Below, piece after piece: positions 45,872 through 55,970 of a DNA stretch of 64,000 bases (its first letter is position 1; each line of letters begins with the position of its first letter). Location of the stretch: positions 119,218 through 183,217 of the forward strand of contig NZ_MARB01000009.1 of the NCBI RefSeq assembly GCF_001715975.1, in the 5' to 3' direction. The position numbers and the translations under genes were made by a program. Origin of the DNA: Candidatus Thiodiazotropha endolucinida. Its GTDB lineage: Bacteria; Pseudomonadota; Gammaproteobacteria; Chromatiales; Chromatiaceae. Below the pieces are notes generated by a model, which had not been told where the DNA came from, did not search any database, and was given only the letters and a program-made list of their open reading frames with translations.

Positions 45872-46453
45872 ATGGGCACTGAATCACTCAGTTTTATTTT
45901 TCTAAACGCAGTACTGGCCAACAACTTCGTGCTGGCGCTGTTTCTCGGTCTTTGCCCGTTTCTTGGAGTCTCAGGCAAACTCAACACCGCCCTGCCCATG
46001 GGATTGGCCACAATGTTCGTCATGCTGGTCAGTTCCGTCTGCGCCTATCTGATCAACATTGTCCTGGTGACATTCGAGATCGAGTTTCTGCGTTTAATCG
46101 CCTATATTGCTGTAATCGCCAGTGCTGTACAGCTGGTGGAGATGACGCTGAAGAAATTCACCCCGGGCCTGTTCCGTTCCCTGGGTATCTTTCTGCCGTT
46201 GATCACGACCAATTGCGCCATCCTCGGCCTGGCACTGTTTCAGACATTTAAAGAGTATGACTTCCTGCAATCATTGGTCTATGCCTTGGGAGCCGGGACA
46301 GGCTTTATTCTGGCGATCGTGTTAATGGCCGGTCTGCGGGAAAAGCTGGAGCTTTCGACCATGCCCAGCATTACCCAGGGCGCTGCGGTCAGTCTGATGC
46401 TCGGTGGGTTGCTGTCGCTCTCGTTTATGGGGTTTGCAGGACTCGGGGGTTGA
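45872..46453 (+). CDS. rnfA: Electron transport complex subunit RnfA
   Basis: This 193-aa membrane protein with six helices is homologous to NqrE and the inverted partner of RnfE. It supplies the other two Cys ligands of the intramembrane iron-sulfur centre (FLGLCPFLGVSG and LITTNCAILGLAL). Family segments NAVLANNFVLALFLG and AGLREKLE are intact. It is the last Rnf subunit in the operon, only 3 bases before a small Cys-rich gene. Confidence 0.95.
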   Translation: MGTESLSFIFLNAVLANNFVLALFLGLCPFLGVSGKLNTALPMGLATMFVMLVSSVCAYLINIVLVTFEIEFLRLIAYIAVIASAVQLVEMTLKKFTPGLFRSLGIFLPLITTNCAILGLALFQTFKEYDFLQSLVYALGAGTGFILAIVLMAGLREKLELSTMPSITQGAAVSLMLGGLLSLSFMGFAGLGG

Positions 46454-46456
46454 ACA

Positions 46457-46666
46457 ATGATTGATTATCTAATTGCCATGACAATCATTCCTATTCTGCT
46501 GCTCGGTTGGTTGATCGTACAATCCATCGCGCGGCGTTTCGCCAAGCTGCATCCTGAATTCGGCCCCCCCAGGGAAGAGGGTGCGGGCTGCGGAAAGAGC
46601 TGTTTATGTAGCGGCAACAGCTGCCAACGTCAAGGGGACCACCTCAGAGGTTACAAACATGAATGA
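46457..46666 (+). CDS. Small Cys-rich membrane protein, NqrM-like
   Basis: This 69-aa protein has one N-terminal helix (about 4-24) and a cytoplasmic tail with four Cys (45, 49, 51, 56: [13 protein letters not shown]) and two late His. Size, topology and Cys pattern resemble NqrM (DUF539), the protein needed to build the iron centre between NqrD and NqrE in sodium-pumping NADH:quinone reductase. Rnf has the equivalent centre between RnfA and RnfE, whose genes lie directly upstream, so a maturation role is likely. A FeoB-associated Cys-rich peptide is a less likely alternative. GGGGGTTGAACA precedes the ATG. Its end overlaps ppsA by 8 bases. Confidence 0.72.
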   Translation: MIDYLIAMTIIPILLLGWLIVQSIARRFAKLHPEFGPPREEGAGCGKSCLCSGNSCQRQGDHLRGYKHE

Positions 46667-49067
46667 TTCATCCAATCAATCCAACAGCAGAGGACAAGTG
46701 GTGAATGGGCAGATCGTCTGGTTCGAACATCTGAAAATGCAGGATGTGGATCAGGTGGGAGGAAAGAACGCGTCCTTGGGTGAGATGATCAGCGGCCTCG
46801 CCGATGCGGGTGTCAGCGTTCCGGGTGGCTTTGCTACAACAGCTCATGCATTTCGAGAATTTCTGCGTCACAATCACCTTGCGGAACGGATTGATCCATT
46901 ATTGAAAGCCCTCGATGTGGAGGATGTAACCGCTTTGGCCGAGACAGGCAAGACGATTCGCCAATGGGTGGTTGAATCCCCCTTCCCTGAGGTTCTGGAG
47001 ACCGCGGTAACCGAGGCCTACAAACAGCTCACCGGCGACACGGATACTCCCCCGTCTGTCGCTGTCCGTTCCTCGGCAACCGCCGAAGACCTGCCGGATG
47101 CCTCATTCGCCGGCCAGCAGGAGACCTTCCTCAATGTGCAGGGATTGGATGCCGTGATGATCGCCATCAAGGAGGTCTTCGCCTCCCTCTACAACGATCG
47201 GGCGATCTCCTATCGGGTACATCAGGGTTTTGCCCACGAAGATGTGGCTCTCTCCGCAGGTATTCAGCGCATGGTGCGTTCCGATATCGGCTCGTCCGGG
47301 GTTATGTTCACCCTGGACACCGAGTCCGGCTTCAAGGATGCCGTCTTTATCACCAGTTCCTACGGCTTGGGTGAGACGGTGGTACAGGGCTCGGTGAATC
47401 CGGATGAGTTCTACGTCCACAAGGGCAACGTGGAAGCTGGACGGCCGGCCATCCTGCGACGCAATCTGGGCGGTAAGGCGATCAAAATGATCTACGGTCA
47501 GGCGGATCAAGAGCGGGTGGTCACCGTCGATGTACCGGAACAGCAACGTCGGCAGTTCTCTCTCACAAACGAACAGGTGGAAAGCCTGGCGCAGATGGCG
47601 ATCACCATCGAAAAACACTATCAGCGTCCAATGGACATCGAGTGGGGCCTGGATGGCAGTGACGGTCAACTCTATATCCTACAGGCAAGACCGGAGACGG
47701 TGGAGAGCCGGGTCAACGCCACCACGGTGGAACGATTCAAGTTGGAAGAGAAAGGCAAGGTGTTGGCCCAGGGCCGCGCCATCGGTCAACGCATCGGTGT
47801 CGGCGTGGCGAAGATCATCCATGACGCCAGTGAAATGGCCAAGGTCGAGCCCGGTGATGTATTGATCACCGACATGACCGACCCTGATTGGGAACCGGTG
47901 ATGAAACGGGCCTCCGCCATCGTCACCAACCGGGGCGGCCGAACCTGTCATGCCGCGATTATCGCCCGCGAACTGGGTATCCCGGCGGTGGTGGGCTGCA
48001 ACAATGCTACCGAAACCCTGCAAGAGGGCCAGGAAGTCACGGTATCCTGCGCCGAGGGTGATGACGGTTTTATCTATGAAGGTTTGCTGAAATTCTCGAT
48101 CAGCCGCGGCGACGTCACCTCCCTTCCTGAACCACCCGCCAAGATCATGATGAATGTGGCCAATCCGAGTCGAGCCTTCGCCTTCAGCCGTATTCCCAAT
48201 GCCGGTATCGGTCTGGCGCGCCTGGAGTTCATCATCAACACCACCATCGGTGTGCATCCCCGGGCACTGATGGAGTTTGACAATCTGCCCAGCGATATCA
48301 AGACCAAAGTTCAGAAACAGGTCGACGGTTATCCGGCCCCGGTCGATTTCTATGTGGAGAAACTGGTTGAAGGTATCTCCACCCTGGCTGCCGCCTTCAA
48401 CGGTAAACCGGTCATCGTGCGCATGTCCGATTTCAAATCGAACGAATACGCAAACCTGATCGGAGGCAAACTCTATGAACCCGAAGAGGAGAATCCGATG
48501 ATCGGTTTTCGCGGAGCCTCCCGCTATATTTCAGAGAGTTTCAGACCCTGCTTCGAGCTGGAATGCCGCGCCCTGAAACGGGTACGGGAAGAGATGGGAT
48601 TCGAGAATGTGGAGATCATGATCCCCTTTGTACGCACCCTGGAGGAGGCAGCCGCTGTCATCCGACTGTTGGAGGAGAACGGCCTTAAACGGGGTGAAAA
48701 CGGTTTACGGGTCATCATGATGTGCGAACTGCCCTCAAACGCCGTCCAGGCCGAAGAGTTTCTGGAATTTTTCGACGGCTTCTCTATCGGTTCAAACGAT
48801 ATGACCCAGTTGACCCTAGGATTGGACCGGGATTCCGGCTTGGTGGCCAAGAGCTTTGACGAGCGGGATCCCGCGGTTAAACGGATGCTCGAGATGGCCA
48901 TTCAGGCCTGCAATACGGCAGGAAAATATGTCGGTATCTGCGGACAGGGCCCGTCCGACTACCCTGATCTTGCCGAATGGCTGGTTGAGCGAGGTATCCA
49001 AAGCGTCTCCCTGAATCCGGATACGGTAATCGATACCTGGCGTCTGCTGGCCGGCCTGGAAAGCTGA
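46659..49067 (+). CDS. ppsA: Phosphoenolpyruvate synthase
   Basis: This 802-aa pyruvate, water dikinase makes PEP from pyruvate and ATP, releasing AMP and phosphate. Domains: N-terminal ATP-grasp ([37 protein letters not shown]), a central phosphohistidine domain with His431 in [15 protein letters not shown], and a C-terminal PEP-binding barrel with [24 protein letters not shown] and Cys761 in [10 protein letters not shown] use the ATG at 46659, 8 bases after AGAGG. The first ~15 residues are polar and variable. It overlaps the upstream Cys-rich gene, so it appears to be the end of the rnf-PFOR transcript and would pull pyruvate made by PFOR into gluconeogenesis. Confidence 0.95.
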   Translation: MNDSSNQSNSRGQVVNGQIVWFEHLKMQDVDQVGGKNASLGEMISGLADAGVSVPGGFATTAHAFREFLRHNHLAERIDPLLKALDVEDVTALAETGKTIRQWVVESPFPEVLETAVTEAYKQLTGDTDTPPSVAVRSSATAEDLPDASFAGQQETFLNVQGLDAVMIAIKEVFASLYNDRAISYRVHQGFAHEDVALSAGIQRMVRSDIGSSGVMFTLDTESGFKDAVFITSSYGLGETVVQGSVNPDEFYVHKGNVEAGRPAILRRNLGGKAIKMIYGQADQERVVTVDVPEQQRRQFSLTNEQVESLAQMAITIEKHYQRPMDIEWGLDGSDGQLYILQARPETVESRVNATTVERFKLEEKGKVLAQGRAIGQRIGVGVAKIIHDASEMAKVEPGDVLITDMTDPDWEPVMKRASAIVTNRGGRTCHAAIIARELGIPAVVGCNNATETLQEGQEVTVSCAEGDDGFIYEGLLKFSISRGDVTSLPEPPAKIMMNVANPSRAFAFSRIPNAGIGLARLEFIINTTIGVHPRALMEFDNLPSDIKTKVQKQVDGYPAPVDFYVEKLVEGISTLAAAFNGKPVIVRMSDFKSNEYANLIGGKLYEPEEENPMIGFRGASRYISESFRPCFELECRALKRVREEMGFENVEIMIPFVRTLEEAAAVIRLLEENGLKRGENGLRVIMMCELPSNAVQAEEFLEFFDGFSIGSNDMTQLTLGLDRDSGLVAKSFDERDPAVKRMLEMAIQACNTAGKYVGICGQGPSDYPDLAEWLVERGIQSVSLNPDTVIDTWRLLAGLES

Positions 49068-49077
49068 TCGAACAGCC

Positions 49078-49102
49078 CGGGTGCCGCTTTTGGCGGCACC
49101 CG
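49078..49102 (+). terminator. Hairpin between ppsA and ppsR
   Basis: CGGGTGCCGC-TTTTG-GCGGCACCCG is a 10-bp perfect stem starting 10 bases after the ppsA stop. There is no T-run after it, so it may stabilise the ppsA end or attenuate read-through into ppsR. Confidence 0.55.
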
Positions 49103-49151
49103 ACTCATCCGTTTAAATCGCCTATAGCAATAAAACCCTGCAGCCCAGCGT

Positions 49152-49976
49152 ATGAAGCGTACCATCTTCTTTCTTGCCGACCACACCGGCATCACAGTCG
49201 AAGCCATGGGACGATCGCTGTTGAGTCAATTCGATGGTTTTACCTACGAAACTGTTCATTGGCCTTTTATCGATAGTCTCGACAAGGCCAGGCGGGTGGC
49301 GGAGCGAATCAATCAGACGACTATCGAGTCCGAACAGAAGCCGATTGTCTTCACCACCCTGGTGGATCCCCAGATCCGTGACTATTTCAAGCAGTTGGAT
49401 GTTCCGGTAATGGACTTTTTCGAGACATTCACTGCCCGCCTGGAGGAGGAGTTGCAACTACCCTCCTCCCATGCCTTGGGTCGTTTTCATACGACTGACA
49501 ACAACCGTGCCTACGATCAGCGCATCCATGCGGTAAATTTCGCCCTGAATAATGATGACGGGGCGGTCACCAGGAACTACACAACCGCCGATCTGATCCT
49601 GATTGGGGTATCCCGTGTCGGCAAGACCCCCACCTGTCTTTTTCTCGGGTTGCAGCACAGTGTTCTGGCGGCAAACTACCCCCTCACGGAAGATGATCTT
49701 GAGAATGATCTGTTGCCAAATGTGTTGAATTCTTACCGGGACAAGCTCTATGGGCTGACCATCGATCCACACCAATTACAACGCATTCGGCAAGAGCGGC
49801 GGCCAGACCGCCGCTACTCATCTCTAGAACAGTGTAAAATGGAGATAAAGCTTGCTGAAGATCTCTATAAGCACTATACAATCCCCTATTTGGATACCAC
49901 GTCCATGTCGATCGAGGAGATCTCCGCCAGGCTTTTACAACATATCAACCGGGCCGCCAAGATTACAAACGACTAA
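49152..49976 (+). CDS. ppsR: PEP synthase regulatory kinase/pyrophosphorylase
   Basis: This 274-aa DUF299-family protein phosphorylates PEP synthase with ADP to switch it off and removes the phosphate by phosphorolysis to switch it on. The N-terminal FFLADHTGITVEAMGRSLLSQF is characteristic and the P-loop is GVSRVGKT (about 152-159). The Rossmann-like second half carries SRYSSLEQCKMEI-type sequence (here RRYSSLEQC) and ends in the TTSMSIEEISARLL segment. Adjacent position to ppsA confirms the partner. It lies 84 bases downstream across a hairpin. Confidence 0.95.
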   Translation: MKRTIFFLADHTGITVEAMGRSLLSQFDGFTYETVHWPFIDSLDKARRVAERINQTTIESEQKPIVFTTLVDPQIRDYFKQLDVPVMDFFETFTARLEEELQLPSSHALGRFHTTDNNRAYDQRIHAVNFALNNDDGAVTRNYTTADLILIGVSRVGKTPTCLFLGLQHSVLAANYPLTEDDLENDLLPNVLNSYRDKLYGLTIDPHQLQRIRQERRPDRRYSSLEQCKMEIKLAEDLYKHYTIPYLDTTSMSIEEISARLLQHINRAAKITND

Positions 49977-50136
49977 CTCCCGGTATTGCCCAGATCCTGG
50001 TATGGCAGGAACAATCCCGTGTAAGCTTTACCATAACTGTAGCGGTCGCTCACACTGATCCGTCGAGCAGGAATATACTATTTAACTTAAAATACACAAC
50101 AACATTCATATCCAACTGATTTATAAGACTATATCT

Positions 50137-51582
50137 GTGATTAACTGGTTTGTAAGACTGTTTAGGAAGGCACCTGTTCCCATCGCCATCAAATGGACGA
50201 TCTACATCGGGACACTGATCACGATGGTTATGGGTGTTCTCGGCTGGTTTCTCATCACCCAACAAACCAGCTTCCATATGCGCGAAGTCAAAGGCTTCGG
50301 AGAGGTCCTGGTTGAACAACTTGCCCACTCCGCCAGCGAACCCTTGCTGGCGGATGACCAATTCAATCTGCAGGGACTCGTAAGCCGTCAGACACAAAAT
50401 GATAAGGTGGTCGGCGCAGCGATCGTGCCGAGTGAAAAACCATGGATCACGTCCGGCAATGTGCCCCACCAGCTCCCAGGCTCTGAAGAGCTGTTACCGA
50501 TGATCTGGTCCTGGCGCGATGAAGGAAATATCCGGCATCCGGCAATCACTTTTTTCAGCCCCATCAAATTTCGCGATGTCATCGCCGGCCATGCGATGAT
50601 CACTTTGGATCGGCAGTTCCTTGACCGGAATCAGCAGCGCACCATAGGTATCATCGGTTATGCCACATTTGGACTGATACTGATTGCAGCCATACTCTCC
50701 TATGTCCTGAGCAAGCGCTTGAGCAGACCTATCACCCTGCTCGCCCAGGCGGGACAGAAGCCTGAGGCGGGTCTGCTGGTCAGCCCGATGGAGACCGACC
50801 GCCATGACGAGATCGGCCAGGTGTACGCCCATTTTGACCGTATGAGCGCGGGACTTCTGGAAAAGCGTCAGGTCGAAGATGCCCTGTCACGTTATGTATC
50901 ACCCGTGGTTGCCGAGAAAATCCTCTCAAACCTGTCGCAACCGCGCCTCGCCAATCAGGAGATGGAAGGCAGTATCCTGTTCTGTGACATAGTGGGTTTC
51001 ACCCGGCTTTCGGAGGATCTTCCCGCCGATGAGGTGGCATCCCTGCTGAACCTCTATCTGGGCGCCATTGCCGACTCCGCCCACCGCTGTCGCGGCGTTG
51101 TGGATAAATTTATCGGCGACAGCGCCATGATCCTGTTTGGTGTTCCCGAAGCGGATAAGGAGCACGGTCAGCAGGCAATCCGCTGTGCCTGGCTGATTCA
51201 AGCCATGGTGCGTCATATCAATAAAAAGCGTCGTCAGGCAGGCAAGGAACCGATCATGCTTCGGATCGGCATAAACAGCGGTACAATGCTGGCCGGTAAT
51301 ATCGGAATACCCGACCGACTGGAATATACTGTGGTAGGCGATACGGTTAATCTCGCCTCCCGCCTATGCGGTGCAGCACCTGTTGACGGGATCATGATGA
51401 GTCAAGCGACGGCGGCATTTCCAGGCGTGTCCCATATGGTTGAACTGCACAAACAGCCCACGCTGAAGATACGTGGTAAAAAAAATCTCGTCACACCCTA
51501 TATTGCGGGAACACCGTCCCGGGAATTCGGTCAATGGTTGTTGCGTACCATGGCTTACATATTGAAAAAACAGGTTAGATGA
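50137..51582 (+). CDS. Membrane class III adenylate/guanylate cyclase with HAMP
   Basis: This 481-aa protein has a membrane helix (about 22-42), a periplasmic region (about 43-168), a second helix (about 172-190), HAMP (about 190-245) and a class III cyclase domain (about 275-465). Metal-binding Asp284 (FCDIVGFT) and Asp328 (FIGDSAMILFG) are both present, and VVGDTVNLASRL provides the Asn and Arg of the transition-state site. It should be catalytically active; adenylate is the more usual product in bacteria. The start is GTG at 50137 with a weak ribosome site. Its stop overlaps the next gene's ATG, so the following lipoprotein is co-translated. Confidence 0.9.
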   Translation: MINWFVRLFRKAPVPIAIKWTIYIGTLITMVMGVLGWFLITQQTSFHMREVKGFGEVLVEQLAHSASEPLLADDQFNLQGLVSRQTQNDKVVGAAIVPSEKPWITSGNVPHQLPGSEELLPMIWSWRDEGNIRHPAITFFSPIKFRDVIAGHAMITLDRQFLDRNQQRTIGIIGYATFGLILIAAILSYVLSKRLSRPITLLAQAGQKPEAGLLVSPMETDRHDEIGQVYAHFDRMSAGLLEKRQVEDALSRYVSPVVAEKILSNLSQPRLANQEMEGSILFCDIVGFTRLSEDLPADEVASLLNLYLGAIADSAHRCRGVVDKFIGDSAMILFGVPEADKEHGQQAIRCAWLIQAMVRHINKKRRQAGKEPIMLRIGINSGTMLAGNIGIPDRLEYTVVGDTVNLASRLCGAAPVDGIMMSQATAAFPGVSHMVELHKQPTLKIRGKKNLVTPYIAGTPSREFGQWLLRTMAYILKKQVR

Positions 51583-52535
51583 AACAACCCTTCAAACTTT
51601 TTGCAGCCTATCTTTTGTTATCGATGCTTGCGGGCTGCCAATTGATAGAAAGCAAAAAAACCACGCCCGCACCCGTTGAAGAGAATGCACTGGACAAGAG
51701 CCGGCAGCTGGCGGCCAAGGGGCGTTATGGCGAGGCTATCAGCCTTCTTGACCGTGCCAGTACCAACAGGAATCTGAGCACAGCGTATTCGAAAGAGCTT
51801 GAAAGTTTCAGAACCCAGCAAAAGACACTGGAAGAGGAACTGAACGATCAATTGCTCATCAGCAATACTTCAGCATTGAAGAATCAGCTGCCGATTCTTA
51901 CCAAACTGAGCCAAGCCAGCCCCGATAAACCACACTACGCCACGCTTTTGCAAGAGACCCGGGAAACCCTGCACAGCATGCAAAAGTCTCTGTCAGAGTG
52001 CGCATGGCGCCATTTTAAGCGAAACAATGCCCTCTCCAAGGATTGCCTGACACTCGCCCTGTCGCTGAAACAGGACAAGGCCGACCAAAATCTCATGGAG
52101 CATCTGCTCAAGGAGCAGATCCAGTACAAAAAAGAGGTTGCAAAAAAAGAGCAGACCAATCGAGAGCAGAAGTGGAAAAAACGTATCGACAAAAACCTGA
52201 CGGAGGCCCAGCGACTTGTTGAGAGCGGGCAACTTAAGGAAGCCAGGCGTGCACTCAAGCGCGTGTTGAAGGAATCGCCCAAGAACGAAACAGCGAAAAA
52301 ATTACTCGCCGACGTCAACCGAACATTAAAGAAATATATAGAAAATCTGCTACTGGCTGGTGACCGACTCTACCGGGACGGCGAGATAGAGAGTGCCAAG
52401 GCGACCTGGCGGGCAGCCCTGACCCTGGATCCTACGGATCTACGGGCACGGGAGAAGATACAGCGCGCCCAACGCGTGCTCGACAATCTCGAAAATCTGC
52501 GTAAAACCAACGAAGATGACATAAAGAAGCCATAA
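51579..52535 (+). CDS. Lipoprotein with helical-repeat architecture
   Basis: This 318-aa protein starts with a lipoprotein signal (LLLSMLAGC, Cys near residue 20). It is followed by almost wholly helical, charged sequence with TPR-like pairs near the N terminus (SRQLAAKGRYGEAISLLDRA) and C terminus (AQRLVESGQLKEARRALKRVLKESPKN; GDRLYRDGEIESAKATWRAALTLDPTD). The central part is coiled-coil prone and rich in Lys/Glu. I do not know a specific function. The 4-base overlap with the cyclase gene implies a linked role, perhaps as periplasmic partner of that sensor. Confidence 0.82.
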   Translation: MKQPFKLFAAYLLLSMLAGCQLIESKKTTPAPVEENALDKSRQLAAKGRYGEAISLLDRASTNRNLSTAYSKELESFRTQQKTLEEELNDQLLISNTSALKNQLPILTKLSQASPDKPHYATLLQETRETLHSMQKSLSECAWRHFKRNNALSKDCLTLALSLKQDKADQNLMEHLLKEQIQYKKEVAKKEQTNREQKWKKRIDKNLTEAQRLVESGQLKEARRALKRVLKESPKNETAKKLLADVNRTLKKYIENLLLAGDRLYRDGEIESAKATWRAALTLDPTDLRAREKIQRAQRVLDNLENLRKTNEDDIKKP

Positions 52536-52779
52536 CTATCTGTTTTCACTTCATTTAACACTACCTGCCCTATTGTTTTTTACCCCTGCAACACATTCCA
52601 TACCCATACCTTGAATGCCATGATCGCCCTCCGGTGCTAGAAATCACACGAAAATGGTGGTTCCTGATTGACGATCCGCTATAATCGCGGCCGGCGGTTC
52701 CTGTCTCACTCACTATCCGAAGTTGAAGAACCAGACTCATCTGTCGCCATAGCCCACACCAGGCTACAGATATCTGCCT

Positions 52780-53724
52780 ATGACCAAAGAAACGAAACAT
52801 ATCGACACTCTGTTAAAGAATCCGATGGGATGGCTCCTGAGTTGTCTCATGCTGCTACCGCTGATGAGTCATGCACAATCCAGTGATTGGCTACCTGTCA
52901 GCCCGGTTTCGTTCTACGAGTTGGCATCGGCAAAAGAGATCTTGCCGCAACAGTTCCCTGAACGCTATCCCGGGATATTCGAGCTGCAGGAATCTTCAAC
53001 CCCCATCACACAGCAGGAGAGGCCCTACGGCTTCGGCAGGGAGCTCAATGACGATAGTCCTGTCGACTATCCCGGTTTGAGACGAGATGCCGCCTATTTT
53101 TTCGGTTACCAGTTTTTTATTGTGGGACTGCTGTACGTGATGCCGGAAGATATTTCCGCATGGACTGAAGAGCAAAAAGAGGAATATACCTTCGATAAGT
53201 GGTGGGACAACGTCTCTCACCCCCGTTGGGATCCCGATGAGTGGTATATCAACTACATACTGCATCCCTATTGGGGTATGACCTACTATACCCGTGGCAG
53301 AGAGCGGGGATTATCGGAGACAGGAGCTTTCTGGTTTTCCTTTACCCTCTCTTCAATCTATGAGTTCGGACTTGAGGCGCTGTTTGAACCCGTCTCCGTG
53401 CAGGATGTCATTTTTACCCCCACCATGGGTGCCTTGCTGGGTTGGTATTTTGAGGAGACCCGTCGCGAGATCAAACAACAATCAACATTCAGCACCTGGG
53501 ACAAAACCATTCTTATCGCCACCGATCCCCTCGGTACATTGAATACCATGGTGGATAGTCTGTTTGGCGTCGGGGTTGAGAGCGAGTTGGCGTTGCGCAC
53601 CTTCTACCAGAGTCCAAATCTCATTGAGACATTGCAACCGAACTGGAGAGATCCCCACAGGGCTCACACAGATCCTATGGTAAAAGACTATCTCGGCATC
53701 CAGCTTACCTTACGCTGGCACTGA
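52780..53724 (+). CDS. DUF3943-type outer-membrane-associated protein
   Basis: This 314-aa protein has an N-terminal hydrophobic leader ending LMLLPLMSHAQ, a likely signal peptide. The mature part is rich in aromatic residues with segments such as KWWDNVSHPRWDPDEWYINYILHPYWGMTYYTRGRERG and SIYEFGLEALFEPVSVQDVIFTPTMGALLGWY, which I associate with DUF3943. No enzymatic motif is recognised. The context (after a cyclase/lipoprotein pair, facing lptG) says little. The ATG at 52780 lies well inside a 244-bp gap with no strong ribosome site. Confidence 0.78.
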   Translation: MTKETKHIDTLLKNPMGWLLSCLMLLPLMSHAQSSDWLPVSPVSFYELASAKEILPQQFPERYPGIFELQESSTPITQQERPYGFGRELNDDSPVDYPGLRRDAAYFFGYQFFIVGLLYVMPEDISAWTEEQKEEYTFDKWWDNVSHPRWDPDEWYINYILHPYWGMTYYTRGRERGLSETGAFWFSFTLSSIYEFGLEALFEPVSVQDVIFTPTMGALLGWYFEETRREIKQQSTFSTWDKTILIATDPLGTLNTMVDSLFGVGVESELALRTFYQSPNLIETLQPNWRDPHRAHTDPMVKDYLGIQLTLRWH

Positions 53725-53802
53725 AGGACGTGATCCGCGGCGTTCAGCTGCGTCACTCATATTCCAATCTTCAAATTCCAAGCCTGTAGTCGGGCTGTCA
53801 CC

Positions 53803-54867
53803 TCAATGTACACGCCGCAACATCCATGCCGCCAATACTAAAAATAGCAGCAGAGGAAAGAATGCGGCAAACACCCCATTCAGAGAATAGACCACCGCCA
53901 TGTAGGAGAAGGCCCTGTTCAAAAGATAAAAGACAATACCCAGCATGGCACCGACAAATATGCGTTGTCCCACCCCTACGCTGCGCAGAGAACCGAACAC
54001 GAAGGGGATACTTAAAAACAACATCACCATAGTCACCAGCGGGGTGGTCAGCTTGCCCCAGAACGCCACTTCATAATTGATCGATGCCTGACCGTTCTTC
54101 TGCAGATAGTCGATATATCGCCACAGATCCCAGGCAGCCAGCATGTGCGGTTTCACTGTCAGCACATCGAGCGCCGAAGGATCCAACTCTGCATGCCAGG
54201 ATTGACGGGGATTCACAGTTACCGATAGACCGGCTTCAGTAAAATCCGTCTGTTTCACATCCTCTATAACCCAACCATCTGACTGATAGCTGGCCCGGTC
54301 CGCATGTATCGCCCGGAGAAGGCGGGAATTCTCACCATATTCATAGATCGATATATCCGCCAATTGGGAATCCGGGAGAATCTGTCTGATATTGATGAAC
54401 GTGTTGCCGTCACGGGACCAAAATCCGTAGCGGGTTTTTAGGCTGATCTGTCCGGACAAGGCCTCATTCTTCATACGTTGTGCCTGTTGTTCCGCTTCGG
54501 GGGCCAGAAATTCGCCAATCATCACTACAACCGCCAACACCAAAAGCCCTGTCTTCAACACCGATAATACAATCCTGGCAATCGAGATACCGGCCGCCCG
54601 CATGGCCAGGAGCTCCGAATTGCCCGCCAGCACTCCCAATCCGATCAGGCTCCCGAGCAGGGTCGCTAACGGAAAGAGTTCATAACAGTATCGTGGCATG
54701 CCCAACAGCACATAGGTGTATGCCATCGATGTGGTATATCCCCGTTCCACCTCCTCCAGCTCGGCCACTAATTCAAAAAAACCTATCAGCACCAGCAGCA
54801 GCGCCAGTACACCGACGATCCCGACCAATACTGTTTTGCCGATATATCTGTCAAAGAGAGTGATCAT
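53803..54867 (-). CDS. lptG: LPS export permease LptG
   Basis: This 354-aa inner-membrane subunit of the LptB2FG ABC transporter extracts lipopolysaccharide from the inner membrane. The fold is three helices, a periplasmic beta-jellyroll, then three helices. ITLFDRYIGKTVLVG opens the protein and GVGQRIFVGAMLGIVFYLLNRAF lies in the second helix group. The first in-frame start at 54981 lies inside lptF; I use the ATG at 54867, which overlaps the lptF stop by 4 bases as usual for this pair. No lptB is in the window. Confidence 0.94.
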   Translation of the reverse strand: MITLFDRYIGKTVLVGIVGVLALLLVLIGFFELVAELEEVERGYTTSMAYTYVLLGMPRYCYELFPLATLLGSLIGLGVLAGNSELLAMRAAGISIARIVLSVLKTGLLVLAVVVMIGEFLAPEAEQQAQRMKNEALSGQISLKTRYGFWSRDGNTFINIRQILPDSQLADISIYEYGENSRLLRAIHADRASYQSDGWVIEDVKQTDFTEAGLSVTVNPRQSWHAELDPSALDVLTVKPHMLAAWDLWRYIDYLQKNGQASINYEVAFWGKLTTPLVTMVMLFLSIPFVFGSLRSVGVGQRIFVGAMLGIVFYLLNRAFSYMAVVYSLNGVFAAFFPLLLFLVLAAWMLRRVH

Positions 54868-55970
54868 GCCCCGCCTCTCAGTAATTTCCGTTGCATCCTG
54901 CGATAGTGGTGAGAATCGGGAATCAGCAGCGATAGCCCGATCAGCGCCAGCATTAAATGCACCCACCAGATTCCCAGCCACTCCGCTGTCGTGCCATCAA
55001 TCATCCAATTCTCCGCCACCCCCTGCAGGCTCAGGTAGAGTGTGTAGAGGATAAAGGCCAACACCAAGCGGCCAAAAGGACCTTGGCGGGGCATGGAACG
55101 GCTGAGAGGCAGGCTGAGCAGCGCAAACACCAATAAACCGAGTACCTGTGCGAATCTGACCTGGAATTCAGCTCGATCCCTGATCGACTTGGAGCTCAAT
55201 AACGCTTCATTCGAGAGGGATTTGCGGTTGACTTTGGCGACCACCCCTTCGGCCCCCTTGATACGCAAGCCATAACGTTCAAATTCGCTGATCCGATAGT
55301 CCGCCTCCCCAGGTGAACCTTCATATCTGACACCATCCTCCAATACCAGGTAGCGTTCAGCCGACTCCTCATCGACATATTGATATCCCTGCCTTGCCGT
55401 CACCAGGCTGAGAACACCCGCTCTGCGCTGCTGCACGAAGACATTACGCATCCGCTTTTTCTCACTTGCGATCGACTCCACATAGAGCACAAGGTCGCCC
55501 CGACTGTATTCGTTGAAGCGCCCGGCACTTATTCCGGCCAATTCAGTGGCCTGTCCACGCTGCATGCTGATCAGCTCCGCACTGAGGCGGCTTGCCCAGG
55601 GTTGAACATAGAGCGACAACCAGCCCGTCAACAACGCGATCGGTGTCACCACGAAAATCAGGGAGCGGTAGAGTCGAAGGTCACCGATGCCACAGGCGGC
55701 CAGAGCAACCACCTCGCTATCACGGTACATTCTGCCGATCACATACAGTACGGCAAAGAAAAAGGCAGGTGGAATCAGGCGTGGAATATAGACCACCATC
55801 TGCAAACCGAGCAGCTGGAAAAGCAGATTGCTATTGAGATCTCCGGAAGCCACCTCTTTGAGTAATTTGATGAAGCTGTTAGCAAGCAATATCAATGCGA
55901 GTACCAGCAGAATCGCAAACAGCGCCTTGAGCACGTCTCTCAGCAGGTAGCGGTCAATCAGAGTGATCAA
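54864..55970 (-). CDS. lptF: LPS export permease LptF
   Basis: This 368-aa partner of LptG has the same 3-helix, jellyroll, 3-helix plan. N-terminal IDRYLLRDVLKALFAILLVLALI, RLIPPAFFFAVLYVIGRMYRDSEVVALAACGIG (coupling-helix region) and LPLSRSMPRQGPFGRLVLAFILYTLYL are typical. It is translated just before lptG and divergent from pepA; this arrangement is widespread in Gammaproteobacteria. A 565-bp region, including a miniature element, separates it from pepA, which is longer than is usual for this pair. Confidence 0.94.
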   Translation of the reverse strand: MITLIDRYLLRDVLKALFAILLVLALILLANSFIKLLKEVASGDLNSNLLFQLLGLQMVVYIPRLIPPAFFFAVLYVIGRMYRDSEVVALAACGIGDLRLYRSLIFVVTPIALLTGWLSLYVQPWASRLSAELISMQRGQATELAGISAGRFNEYSRGDLVLYVESIASEKKRMRNVFVQQRRAGVLSLVTARQGYQYVDEESAERYLVLEDGVRYEGSPGEADYRISEFERYGLRIKGAEGVVAKVNRKSLSNEALLSSKSIRDRAEFQVRFAQVLGLLVFALLSLPLSRSMPRQGPFGRLVLAFILYTLYLSLQGVAENWMIDGTTAEWLGIWWVHLMLALIGLSLLIPDSHHYRRMQRKLLRGGA

